NCBI GenBank assembly: GCA_011033025.1
Contig: WFMF01000057.1
Location: 620,001-684,000 of the forward strand
DNA length: 64,000 nt
Direction of reading: 5' to 3'
Source of the DNA: Beroe forskalii
Lineage: Eukaryota > Ctenophora > Nuda > Beroida > Beroidae
Positions 1-12,900 of this stretch are shown piece after piece (the first letter of the stretch is position 1; each line of letters opens with the position of its first letter). The position numbers were made by a program, and so were the translations under genes. The notes under the pieces were generated by a model that worked only from the letters and a program-made list of their open reading frames with translations, was not told where the DNA came from and made no database searches.

Positions 1-1379
1 TATTATAGGGAACACGGAAATGATAATAAAATCTGAAAGCAGATCAGCAGTACCCGTCAACAAATCCATTGTGATGGAACGCTCTGTGAAAGTCGTAGAA
101 GTACGCTTCATCTACCAGAACAACGCTTCCAAACATGACCACAACCAGCAAGGATAGTTTGACATGGGGCAACATGGCTGAAATGTGTTCTTATCTTCCA
201 AAAGGAAAAATCCCCTCGGTTACACCATTCCAAATCCCCTCACTTTCAATCAAATTTTTCATGTTTTCTAAGGCTCCCCTAAGTTTCAAAGATAATAGGG
301 CCCGCTTGCTTTTCTTACAAAAGCACTAACAATTAACAAGTGCAAGGCATTTTTTGATTCAGAATCCCTACTGTCCCTTTCTAGGCGCCGCAGGCGAATT
401 TTTTGAAGGTTTTACTTCTAAGATCAATTAAGTAACATAATTTGATCACAATTCACTGTTCACAACAGCTCGCCGCAGGCGAAAATTTTCAAGGTTTTTT
501 TGCACATGAATCTGCCTCTAAGATCAATTTGGTTATGAATAATTTGATTACAATTTTTTTCTAAAGTTTCACATTTCTGGGTGTGTCTGCAGGTGAAAAT
601 TTGCAAGGTTTCACATCCGAAGCTGAATTTTGAATGATGAAAGTGACAGAACACTCTCACTTCTTCCAATTCGATGGGAAAAGGCTCTTATTCGAAAGAT
701 TGCAGGGTGAGAGAACACCCTCACTTCTTCCAAATTCATCGGAAAAGGCCCTCGTGCAAATGATAAAAGTGAGGGCCAAAGTGAGATAACACTCACTCTT
801 TACAAGTTGATACCAAAAGGCTTTCATTCAAATCATAAAAGTGAGGGCCCACGTGAGAAAACACTTACTTGTTACAAGTTGATAGGAAAAGGCCCTCATT
901 CAAATGATAAAGCCAAAGTGAGACAACACTCTCACTTCATCGAAATTGATAGGAAAATGCTCTCATATCTCTTAAATTGATGGAATTGAGGCCTTCATTT
1001 TGGGCTCTGGTTCACGCACAAGTAAGTTTGTCAAAATCCCCTCACTTTTGATAAAAATCCCCTCGGTTACAGTGTAACCCGTGCAACCCAACTTTGGAAG
1101 GTAAGAATGTGTTTATTTGACCTTTATACGGTACTTCTAAACGGGGGATGGATCTAAAAATATGCAACCCAAGCACGGGATCTCCCGCTGGGAGGTCCCT
1201 GTTGCCAGGGTTACTGTGGATGGGAACAAGTCCCGTACCTCCCCAGGAGGACCAATATGCCGGGAGCACATTGGTGTTGATAACATGGTTACGGGAAGAG
1301 ACTTCCTGCCCATTGATGGGATTCCGGGGTACCGTCGAGTCTCGACCAGGTTGGAGATAGTGCTTTTTCGAAATTTACA
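1..1379. repeat. Non-coding flank with degenerate local repeats
   Basis: No gene is visible. Bases 380-610 hold three diverged copies of a motif with GCCGCAGGCGAAAATTTT followed by a run like AAGGTTT. Bases 650-960 hold about four copies of a roughly 75-base unit containing GTGAGGGCC, AACACTCTCACTT and GATAGGAAAAGGCCCTCAT. A phrase built on AAATCCCCTC and CTCGGTTACA occurs at about 205-250 and again at 1035-1075. Upstream Furry exons could lie further left, outside the window. Confidence 0.5.
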
Positions 1380-2463
1380 AATTAAAGCGAAATTTCAAAC
1401 TTGAAGGAGAAAAAAGTACGGCGGTTTCTGCCAAATACGTATTCAACAATCTTTGCTGCGTGGCCAGTCAGAAATTGAGTGGTCACTCTCAAGACGTCCC
1501 TTCTACCCATGCTGCGCAGTGTCAGCCTTGAAGGAGCTGGTCCAGACCTCAAACGTCTTCCTCTTAAGAGCCGCTTGGAACATTGTACTGTGTTTGCCCA
1601 GGTGGAAGGGTTCACAGTGATTCAGGTGGGCCGAATGTGGCCCTCCTCGTATCACCACCCCTGCTCCTGATTGGTCGTTGATTCTAGATCCATCAGTATA
1701 ACACACAATGTCATAGTTACCTTCTTCCGGTTGTCCCTTAAGGTCAATACTAAGAATTGGCGTCATTGGATCGTGTTCCGAGGAGGCTACATCTCTGGGC
1801 AATGCTCTGAGGAGCTTCTCGTTTGTGTCTATGTGGCTAGCGATGCGGATCGAGGGTTCCCCAGGCGGTGGAAGAGACCAATGAACATTGGTCTTCAACC
1901 TCAGGGTCTCCTGTTGCACATTCGTTAATCCACAATGTGATTGGGGGCAAGCCCGTGATCACATCCAGCGCTGTGTTTGGTGTCAAAGGTAAGGCTCCTG
2001 TTATCAAAACATTTGCCAACCTCTGTACCCCCGTAAGCAGTTTCTGGTTGTGTTGTTTCTGTTTGCCAGTAATCCAGATGGTTGACCCGTACGTAAGTAC
2101 CGGACTGATTATCACTTTGAATATCCAGCGCATGGAAGTCGGATTAAGGCCCAAGGTGGGTCCCACCGCTTTCCTGCACTGCATCAGCAAGGCTTTGGAT
2201 TTCTTGCATGCGTTCTCAATGTGATCGTTCCACGAAAGTTTCGAGTCAAGAGGGATACCCAGGAATTTCGTGGTTGTTCGCATTTCTATCTCTACGCCGT
2301 CCACTTTCAGGAGCCTGGTGAATGACCAGTTTCTCCTGTTCGTGAACATGACGCAGTGTGTTTTCACGTGGCTCAAGTAGGCCCGTGTCATTTGCACCAC
2401 TGGTTGATACTGTGAAGGCTTTTCTGCGTAACCTCTCTCAAGGTGTCCGCATCAACCTTTTAT
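1380..2463 (-). mobile_element. 5'-truncated, frameshifted non-LTR retrotransposon (RT thumb plus RNase H)
   Basis: Read on the minus strand, 2460-1920 encodes the end of a reverse transcriptase: LHSINQWCK, a frameshift, then THCVMFTN, TKFLGIPLDSKLSWNDHI and SPVLTYGSTIW. This is the usual post-catalytic region of Jockey/R1/I-type LINEs. After another frameshift near 1919 comes an RNase H domain (1919-1500) with the metal-site motif YTDGS and a later STMFQA. A further frame holds VTTQFLTGHA near the 3' end. The catalytic YxDD and the endonuclease are absent, so this is a dead 5'-truncated copy. The RNase H domain favours the I/R1/LOA side of the LINE tree over CR1 or L1. The truncation point near 2463 is inferred from where similarity to RT stops. 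Confidence 0.8.
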
Positions 2464-3820
2464 ACATTATAATCTGTTGGTGAGAATCGTTTTTATGTGA
2501 GAGTTTTTCTGTGAGAGTTTCTCAACAAAAACACAGATTGTAAATTTTTAGCTAGTGCACTAGTATCAAAATGCTCTAGTAACAAAAACATCGCAAATTG
2601 AAGCACTAGAACTAAATTTGCTGTAAAATGACTTTATAGCCGTGCTTAAGATATAAGAAACTTCCTTGAAATTTGATTTTAAGTGCCCTCAAAATATTTC
2701 TTTTGCATTTTGTTGCTTAGCACTGCTGCATTGACATAGAAATCTTTGAATATTTGCTGCATTCAACCATCACATTGATATCACTATCGTCTCACTTAAA
2801 TTGCCCCAAACTAAATACCGTGAAATAAATATATTCGCAAAATATCATGAAAATTGCTCTCATCCCCCCTTTTCTGAAATTTAAAAAAGTGAAAAAGGAG
2901 AGCACTTTGATATTGAAACCGGTACGTCTGTCAGAAAGTTGTCCGTAGAGTAGGTATTCCGTCTGTCAGAAAGTTGTCCGTAGAGTAGGTATTCCGTCTG
3001 TAGAAGTGCCCTCAAAATATGTCTTTTGCATTTTGTTGCTTAGCACTGCTGCATTGACGTAGAAATCTTTGAATATTTTTATAAATTGCAACGAGGTAAG
3101 GTGTTTTGAATAGACCAATTTGCTGCATTCAACCATCACATTGATATCACTATCGTCTCTCACTTAAATTGCCCCAAAACGAAATACCGTGAAATAAATA
3201 ATATATTCGGTGTGAGCACCAAAAACAGACAAAGATATTAATGAATTTAATTGCTCTCAATTCCCCCCCCCCCTCTGGGTTTCTAGTTTTTATCGCGGTA
3301 TTTAAAAAAAGTGAAAAAAGGAGAGCACATCTGTTGTAAAGGCGTCATTTTAAAGTAAAATGCATAAAAAGCTGCCATATTTGAAAATGTTGCAAAATAA
3401 AGAGAACGACTACGGACTAAGATAGAGTTAGTCATAGCTGGCTACGTGCTTTGTTATCGAGCCGATTTTAGCCTTTACACTTAATTTTTCGGCCATTCCA
3501 GACAGTCTGTCAGAATAAATCAAGGTCGGCCATGGACTTCTGAACCAAATCTTGATCGTCTTCATCCCATTTCCTATCACCCTTCTAAATATTCCGGGGT
3601 TATTATATGCCAACGTCTCCAAAATACCTCTCTGTTTTATGATAATTTATTCTTCTGGATGACATGGTGGCTCAACTGAAGGGTAGTGTGCCTGTGTGAC
3701 TCAAAGACCTGGTTCGCCAATATTTGTTTTATCAGTTATGATAATTTATTATTATTAATTATAATTATAGAATCACTTGAGAATCATGATTTTAGCTCAC
3801 TCTTTTTCCAATCACTTCAG
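2464..3820. repeat. Intergenic/intronic DNA with an imperfect direct duplication
   Basis: About 2690-2835 is repeated at 3005-3205 with a 45-base insertion; both copies include TTTTGTTGCTTAGCACTGC and CAACCATCACATTGATATC. A 36-base phrase beginning CGTCTGTCAGAAAG is repeated head to tail at about 2926-3000. Bases 3661-3720 resemble a tRNA-derived SINE head (GGTGGCTCAACTG, GGTTCGCC). No coding signal is seen before the exon at 3821. Confidence 0.55.
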
Positions 3821-3959
3821 ATCTGAGTGACACGACTCTGGAGCTGATAGCTAAGCTGATACCCTTCTGTCGTAAGAAGGTGTTCCGAGGTGTGGACGAT
3901 ACAGCACTACCCCTCATTGTCCTGTCTCTCCTCCCCAAACTCATACTGTCTTATGACTC
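3821..3959 (+). CDS. fry: Furry exon (IAKLIPFCRKKVF)
   Basis: Acceptor TCACTTCAG, donor GACTC then GTAAGT. It encodes a helical HEAT-like stretch with LELIAKLIPFCRKKVF and LPKLILSYDS. It enters after one base of a codon and leaves after two bases, so the next exon should supply one base. The following intron opens with about 33 tandem copies of this exon's own 3' end and donor. Confidence 0.8.
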
Positions 3960-6900
3960 GTAAGTTATTACTCCTTCATAAACTCATCCTGTCTTACGAC
4001 TCGTAAGTTATTACTCCTTCATAAACTCATCCTGTCTTACGACTCGTAAGTTATTGCTCCTTCATAAACTCATCCTGTCTTACGACTCGTAAGTTATTGC
4101 TCCTTCATAAACTCATCCTGTCTTACGACTCGTAAGTTATTACTCCTTCATAAACTCATCCTGTCTTACGACTCGTAAGTTATTACTCCTTCATAAACTC
4201 ATCCTGTCTTACGACTCGTAAGTTATTACTCCTTCATAAAATCATCCTGTCTTACGACTCGTAAGTTGTTGCTCCTTCATAAACTCATCCTGTCTTACGA
4301 CTCGTAAGTTATAGCTCCTCCCCAAACTCATCCTGTCTTACGACTCGTAAGTTATTACTCCTTCATAAACTCATCCTGTCTTACGACTCGTAAGTTATTG
4401 CTCCTTCATAAACTCATCCTGTCTTACGACTCGTAAGTTATTACTCCTTCATAAACTCATCCTGTCTTACGACTCGTAAGTTATTACTCCTTCATAAACT
4501 CATCCTGTCTTACGACTCGTAAGTTACTAAGTTATTACTCCTTCATAAACTCATCCTGTCTTACGACTCGTAAGTTATTACTCCTTCATAAACTCATCCT
4601 GTCTTACGACTCGTAAGTTATCACTCCTTCATAAACTCATCCTGTCTTACGACTCGTAAGTTATTACTCCTTCATAAACTCATCCTGTCTTACGACTCGT
4701 AAGTTATTACTCCTTCATAAACTCATCCTGTCTTACGACTCGTAAGTTATTACTCCTTCATAAACTCATCCTGTCTTACGACTCGTAAGTTATTACTCCT
4801 TCATAAACTCATCCTGTCTTACGACTCGTAAGTTATTACTCCTTCATAAACTCATCCTGTCTTACGACTCGTAAGTTATTGCTCCTTCATAAACTCATCC
4901 TGTCTTACGACTCGTAAGTTATTACTCCTTCATAAACTCATCCTGTCTTACGACTCGTAAGTTATTGCTCCTTCATAAACTCATCCTGTCTTACGACTCG
5001 TAAGTTATTGCTCCTTCATAAACTCATCCTGTCTTACGACTCGTAAGTTATTGCTCCTTCATAAACTCATCCTGTCTTACGACTCGTAAGTTATTGCTCC
5101 TTCATAAACTCATCCTGTCTTACGACTCGTAAGTTATTGCTCCTTCATAAACTCATCCTGTCTTACGACTCGTACATCTCAAACTCATCCTGTCTTACGA
5201 CTCGTAAGTTATTACTCCTTCATAAACTCATCCTGTCTTACGACTCGTAAGTTATTACTCCTTCATAAACTCATCCTGTCTTACGACTCGTAAGTTATTA
5301 CCCTTCATAAACTCATCCTGTCTTACGACTCGTGTTATTACACCTTCATAAACTCATCCTGTCTTACGACTCGTAAGTTATTGCTCCTTCATAAACTCAT
5401 CCTATCTTAACCCGCAGGGAATCATAAACTCATCCCATTAAATTTTATCTTGTACGAAAATAATAACACTTCGAATAATAAATACCTCCAAAAACAATAC
5501 TTTACTTACACACCCTTAGCTCAGTGGGAATACCCTGGCAGGGAATAACACCCTTCTTTATGATCCCTGGCAGACTTGTCATTACACCGACTGACGACTG
5601 AACACTACAAATAACAACACTAATACGCGTCGCGCGTGGATGATTTTTCCTTCTTATAAGTAGGAAAGAGCATCCACGCGCGGCGTATTACGCCGTGCGT
5701 GAAAGAAGACTGAAAAGGTCGAGACAACACGGTCAGGGGCGTAGCTGTGTTTTGGAAAAGGAGGCGGCAAAATACATTCAACCTGTTTAATATTTTATCA
5801 TATTGTCTGTCCAAAAAGGGGGAGGCAGCCGCCTGTGTCGCCTTCCCTGGCTACGACCCTGAACACGGTAGCAACACTTAGCAACACGGTAACAACACTT
5901 AGCAACACTTAGCAACACTTAGCAACACGGTACCAACACTTAGCAGCACGGTAGTAACACTTAGCAATGCGGTTGTGTTAAAACAACACTTTGCAACACG
6001 TTATCTCAAACCCCTGCCTCGTAACACACGATAGCAAAAACCCAATATTTGTAGAACTTTGGAGCAACACGGTGGCAACACTTAGCAACACGGTATGGCA
6101 ACACAGTATAGCAACACTTAGCAACACTTCTCATCTCAGACCTGCCATGTTAACACCCCTTTATCTCAAGGTGGCCATGGAAATAGCCTTTATCTTAAAC
6201 CCTGCCATGTTAACCCCCTTTATCTTAAACCCCTGGGCAAGTTAACCCCTTTATCTCAAACCCCTGCCATGTTAAATGCCAGGTTAAAGCCCTGCCATCT
6301 TAACACCCCTTTATCTTAAACCCCTGCCATGTTAACACCCCTTTATCTTAAACCCCTGCCATGTTAACACCCCTTTATCTTAAACCCCTGCCATGTTAAC
6401 ACCCCTTTATCTCAAACCCCTGCCATGTTAACCCCCCTTTATCTTAAACCCCTGCCATGTTAACCCCCTTTATCTTAAACCCCTGCCATGTTAACCCCCC
6501 TTTATCTTAAACCCCTGCCATGTTAACCCCCATCTTAAAGCCGTGCCATTTTAACACCCCTTTATCTTAAACCTCTTCCACTTTAAACTCCTTCCATCCA
6601 AACCCCTTTTAAAGCCCTGCCAAGTTAACCCCCCTTTATCTTAAACCTCTTCCACTTTAAAAGTTTAAACTCCTCCCATCTTGAACCCATTCCATTTTTA
6701 ACCCCTTCTGTTTTTAAAACTCATTCCATCCAAACCCCTTCCATTTTTATTAAACCTCTTCCTTCTTAAACACCTTCCATTTTTAAACCCTTCCATTTTT
6801 ATCATATTATACTCTTTATCTTTTTATACGGATAACTTTCATTTTGCCCTTCGTTTAATTTAAAACTTTACCCATGGCACGGCCGTTGATCGGTGTACAA

Positions 6901-9900
6901 GTACATAAATTCAGCCAATCAGCGCGCAGTACCACACCAATAAATGCTACATGCTGATTGGTTCACCCCTACTATATGCAACCAATCAGCGCGCAGTACC
7001 ACACCAATAAATGCTACATGCTGATTGGTTATCACCTAACATTTGCAGATGTGGGTGGGTGCGGTGTGCAAGTACATAAACGACGCGTACATCGACAACT
7101 GTTCCCACTTCCTGGTGTACCTGGTGAACATCCTACAGAACGGACCTCACTGCTACCACCAGGCCATTCTCCAGGTTTTACTGCCTTTTTGGAACACAAG
7201 GAAATGTTTTACTCTCTGGGTAGAAATACCAGTATTCTGCCTTTTTGGAACGCAAGGAAATGTTTTACTTGCATAGCAAAACCACGTAAAAACATGCTCT
7301 GTAGCATAGCACAGCAGAGCGCTGACTGACACCACTTCTCTCTGACCCCATATTTTGCCTCTGACACCACTTCTCTCTGACACCATGTTTTGCCTTTGAC
7401 ACCACTTCTCTCTGACACCATGTTTTGCCTTTGACACCACTTCTCTCTGACACCATGTTTTGCCTTTGACACCACTTCTCTCTAACACCATGTTTCGCCT
7501 TTGACACCACTTCTGTCTGACACCACTTCTCTCTGACACCACTTCTCTCTGACACCATGTTTTGCCTTTGACACCACTTCTCTCTGACACCATGTTTTGC
7601 CTTTGACACCACTTCTCTCTGACACCATGTTTTGCCTTTGACACCACTTCTGTCTGACACCACTTCTCTCTGACACCACTTCTCTCTGACACCATGTTTT
7701 GCCTTTGACACCACTTCTCTCTGACACCATGTTTTGCCTTTGACACCACCTCTCTCTAACACCATGTTTCGCCTTTGACACCACTTCTGTCTGACACCAC
7801 TTCTGTCTGACACCAATTCTCTCTAACACCATGTTTTGCCTTTGACACCACTTCTGTCTGACACCACTTCTCTCTGACACCACTTCTCTCTGACACCATG
7901 TTTTGCCTTTGACACCACTTCTCTCTGACACCATGTTTTGCCTTTGACACCACTTAATTTCCAGATCGTGTACGAGTCGATAAAGCACATCTTCCTAAAC
8001 CACCACTTCATCCCGATACACAGCCCTAGCGTACTCCAGGTAACGTCCTTTTCAGGGGAAGTACCTTATAGTATTTTTTGGTACATCGAGCAAACGCGCC
8101 CCCAAGTCCTGGTGAACTTTTTGGCAATCTGCTTGGGATTCTAGGACATTTGTCCGACACGGACATCTGTCCGACACCTAAAATTAGCTATTCGGACAGA
8201 TATCCGTGTCGGACAACAGTCCGAATTCGGATGTACATTTGTCCGAAGTCAGACACAATTTAATTCCAAAGGAAAGGAGAGCTACTGTGTTTACATTTGA
8301 TCCCGATACACAGCCCTAGCGTACTCCAGGTAACGTCCTTTTCAGGGGAAGTACCTTTTCAGGGGAAGTACCTTTTCAGGGGAAGTACCTTTTCAGGGGA
8401 AGTACCTTTTCAGGGGAAGTACCTTTTCAGGGGAAGTACCTTTTCAGGGGAAGTACCTTTTCAGGGGAAGTACCTTTTCAGGGGAAGTACCTTTTCAGGG
8501 GAAGTACCTTTTCAGGGGAAGTACCTTTTCAGGGGAAGTACCTTTTCAGGGAAGTACCTTTCAGGGAAGTTCTTCAGGGGAAGTACCTTTTCAGGGGAAG
8601 TACCTTTTCAGGGGAAGTACCTTTTCAGGGAAGTACCTTTTCAGGGAAGGGGAAGTACCTTTTCAGGGAAGCACCTTCAGGGAAGTACCTTTTCAGGGAA
8701 GTACCTTTTCAGGGGAAGTACCTTTCAGGGGAAGTACCTTTTTTTCAGGGAAGTACCTTTTCAGGGGAAGTACCTTTTCAGGGGAATTTTCAGGGAAGTA
8801 CCTTTTTCAGGGAAGTACCTTTCAGGGCGGCGATGAACAACGAACCTTGGTGAGGCCGAAGGTGAGCCCCGCGAGACCTTATAATTTTTCGGTGCATCAA
8901 AATTGGCCACTGTTCGTTAAATTTGGGGAAGTTCCCGTTACCGAAATCGCACTAAATTTGAACATCACATGTTTTAGAACAAAAGGGAACTGGATCACGA
9001 TTAGTTAAAAATGGAGTTATAACAACTTGAATTTTGCCAAAATCGAGGGTGTTCCTGTTAAATCGGGTTACGACCATATATATAGATAGGTATATATACA
9101 TATACATAGGTACCTACATACCAATAGAGAACATTTTTTAGGTGAAAGTATACCCTCTTTAAACAGCTGTATCTCGAGAACCATACAAGATACAGGGCTC
9201 ATTGACCCACAGCGTTGGAAAGAAGAAAGGTAGAACTTACGAATATTGCCCTCAAAAATTGTCTCATGTCATTTTTATGACGTCATTATGACGTCACAAT
9301 GTCATGAATTTTAAATTTCAATTTCCGAAAAATAGGCGTTTTTCAACGCACTTTTTCGGTATGAAGCTTCCGAGATAGGAAAAAATGCTCCTGTTACCGT
9401 TACCGCAGAAAGGAAATTCCATGTACTTTCCAAAAATGTGGTCGAAAAGTTCTGGGCTACTTGGTATCATTGAGATATTGGCGCTTGTTTGAAACACTTT
9501 GACACGAAAAAATGTAAAAAATCGCAAAAACCAACAGGATGATTTTGAGAGAACAGGACCATCTCGGAACTTCATCTTTGGATATGTTGTCGGTCATAGT
9601 CCCAAGATTGCAGATGAATGGGTTTCAGATAGCTTATCTAATTTTATGACGTAATTGTGACGTCATCAGTAATGCTAGGTAACGTGAATTTGTACGTGCG
9701 ATTTCACGCTAAATTTCAATATCTGGGCACAGAAAAAGGGTGATATTTTTTTCCCAAACCAAAAAGGATTTGGTTGTGATGGTCCGCGGCGGTTTTAAGG
9801 CGTTCTTTATTGTAAACCCATGATATGAAAGAACGTCGGTTAAAAACCTGCCGCAACGGCACTTTTTCGAAGTATTATAGTTACGTGAATGCTGTACATT

Positions 9901-12900
9901 TTGAAGTGACGTTGCAGCAGTTTTAACCGATGCGTTCTTTCTCATATCATGGGTTTTACAATAAAGAACGCCTTAAAACCGCCGCGGACCATCACAACCA
10001 AATCCTTTTTGGTTTTGGGAAAAAATATGCTCTATAAAAGTATGAAAATCACTACGAATCACATGAATATTCAGTATAAAAAGAATAAAAATCACTATAA
10101 ATCACTCGAATATTCAGCCCAAAATTCTCAGTATAATTTCCAGAAGAATTTTTACGGAACATATACAGGTAATTAAATTGTATTCATACTATTCTTACTT
10201 TTACCTGTACATATAGGAGCGAAGAAGAGGGATTTCTTTTGAAGTTTGATGATAAATAGGACGAGCAGAGTTGTCACAAACATCGTTTATTGTAGCAACA
10301 AAACTATGTTGTTGTTGTATGGAAATTTTCAAATGAGTCAGTACTAACATTTTTATCTGTTATGTTAACATAATGAATGTTGATAGAAGATTTGAAAATT
10401 TCCATACAACAACAACATAGTTTTATTGCTACAATAAACGTAGTAGAAAATTTAATTCCAAACTTCAAAAAAATAGTTTTCCTATATGTACAGGTAAAAG
10501 TAGTATGAATACAATTTAATTACTCTGTCTGAGCACGTCCTGTTCGTATACACGACACTTTACCACACGACACTTTACCACACGACACTTTACCACACGA
10601 CACTTTACCACACGACACTTTACCACACGACACCTTACCACACGACACTTTACCACACAACACTTTACCACACGACACACTTACCACGACGCCTTACACG
10701 ACACTTTTTTGAATTTGTACTTCTACACTTTACACACGACACTTTACCACACGACACTTTACCACGACACTTTACCTTTACCAAATAACACTTTACCTCA
10801 CAAAAATAACACGACACTTAACCACACGACACTTTACCACACGACACTTTACCACACGACACTTTACCACACGACACTTTACCACACGACACTTTACCAC
10901 ACTTTACCACACGACACCTTACCACACGACACTTTACCTCACAACACTTTACCACACGACACTTTACCACACGACACTTTACCACGTGATATTTCAACTG
11001 TAGGCAAAGGTTACTAACTAGGGACTGGGTCAGGAGAGGTAGATTTAAAGTGCCCTGTGGTAAAATGTCGGAGGTTAAAAATCGGGAATAATAACAACAG
11101 TTTCTTCTCCAAAAGTAGACATATCAGAATCATTAAACAGTGCTGATAGTAAAGTTACCTTCCTAGTTCTATCTGCTCTTTCTTTTTCTGCTCTTCTCTG
11201 CGCTTAATAACAGCGTTAATATTATCACGAGCTTTAGTGCTAAAGAATTCATATGGCAACAAATAATGCTGACGGACAGACACAAACTTTTTCAACTTCC
11301 CAATTGCTCCTTTTTCAAGTTTCAATATCATATTCATTTTAACTTTCGTCATTTCTGCCTCGGAATTACTCATTATCTCCTTGACATCACTGATCGCCAA
11401 ACCTGTAGCTAAATTAAACATGATAAAGTTCATAAGTAAGCCGAATAACACCAGTAAAATGGAAATGAGCCAGTACGTCGGGTACACTTCATTCACTGGC
11501 TCTTTGCTTAGGTCCTCCAAATCACTGAACTCTATTCCGCTAATAGTTCGGGTAAACGACCAAAACAACGGGTCTAAGTTGTTGAACAGCCCAGATGAAA
11601 ATGTCCCATAACTGGTTGACATATAAAATAGAAATATAAATGCGAAAGATAGAACCCCTATGTTAGGTATGATCCATAAAAATGTGTTTAGGATCTTCAT
11701 AAACATTATAAAGTACAAGCCAATATTGTTCAAAGGGAACGTGCGTAGTAGCAATATCAAGTTCGCAAAACTCATTGCCACACTCACTATTCCAATTGAC
11801 CACACATGCCAGCTAAGAAGATGGTCACGGAAAGAACATGCCGAAAAAATTAGAGCAGTTGAATACAATATGAGCTCGATAATGTTATCCTTATCCCAAA
11901 AATACTTTTTAGCCCAGCTATAAAGTCGCTGCAAAGGAGATTTGTTCCGTGGAACAGAAGAGTATGTCTCAAAGGCATCAAAAACCTCGTAAAATAGTCT
12001 AAGGATAGAAAGAATAAACACCACGACTCCAGGTACTAAATTTCGTGATAAACAGTTGGAGTTGATGATTGTATCTCTATCACAGCTAACAGCACTTTTT
12101 TCCTTGTATCCGAAGTAAAGTAGCGAGACAAAAAAGATAAGATAGAGAACACACTGCAAGGTGTAAAATGGCAGACCGTAGTGATGCCATTTTATATCAA
12201 CTAGCGCCTGTGTGACTGGGTGCGAAACAATGGAAATCTCATCATCAGTATTCCCAAAGCCCGCGATTTCTTCAAACAGAGTTGGGGTCTCTCCTTTGGT
12301 TATTGATCTTGACCCTCTGCACCAGAAGCGTTTGTTGCCAGGAATGGAGGTGTCCAGGTCCGTTCTGAAAACGGAATGTTGGTCGTTGCGTTGTTTTTCA
12401 AAGTAGGTTTTATATGGCTCATTACGCCGATTAGTAGACAGAGATTTTTTCCACCACCACATGTTTCGTACGTCTGTATCCTTCCTCACATCCTTGTCAA
12501 CATCAATTTTATTCTCAGGATACCTCTCCAAAGCAGAAAAGTCAATCACAATCCTAAATCGAGGATGATCGGACTTTCCATACAGTGGTAATTCCTTATT
12601 CCTTTTGAGGTTTGAATCAGGTATTACTTGAGCTATGTCGATACACGCGTCCAAATTGCCCATGATAGTGCTAGGAGAATATTTGGAGATGAGTGGGGCG
12701 AGAGAGTTTATTTTACATTCAGCTGCCTGGTGCCACTCTCTTTCTTGGTACAGTGCTGGACACGGTTTGACCTTGTACCATAATGATAAGATCACCTCTG
12801 CCGAATTCAACAATTGACCACTGACAATGTCGCAAATAATATTACTGAATTCTGTCGATATTAGTTTGGACAGTAACGTGGGTATTTCATGGGCTTGATG

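Noticed and set aside
1148-1404. Overlapping plus-strand frames near the LINE 3' end
   Set aside because: No domain; they lie opposite or beyond the decayed retrotransposon.
7153-7988. Long minus-strand frames of up to 198 residues (VKGKTWCQREVV-type repeats)
   Set aside because: They are translations of the 15/39-base minisatellite in a Furry intron; periods divisible by three keep all frames open.
8297-8836. 179-residue plus-strand frame
   Set aside because: Product of the 17-base array; no start context, domain or splice support.
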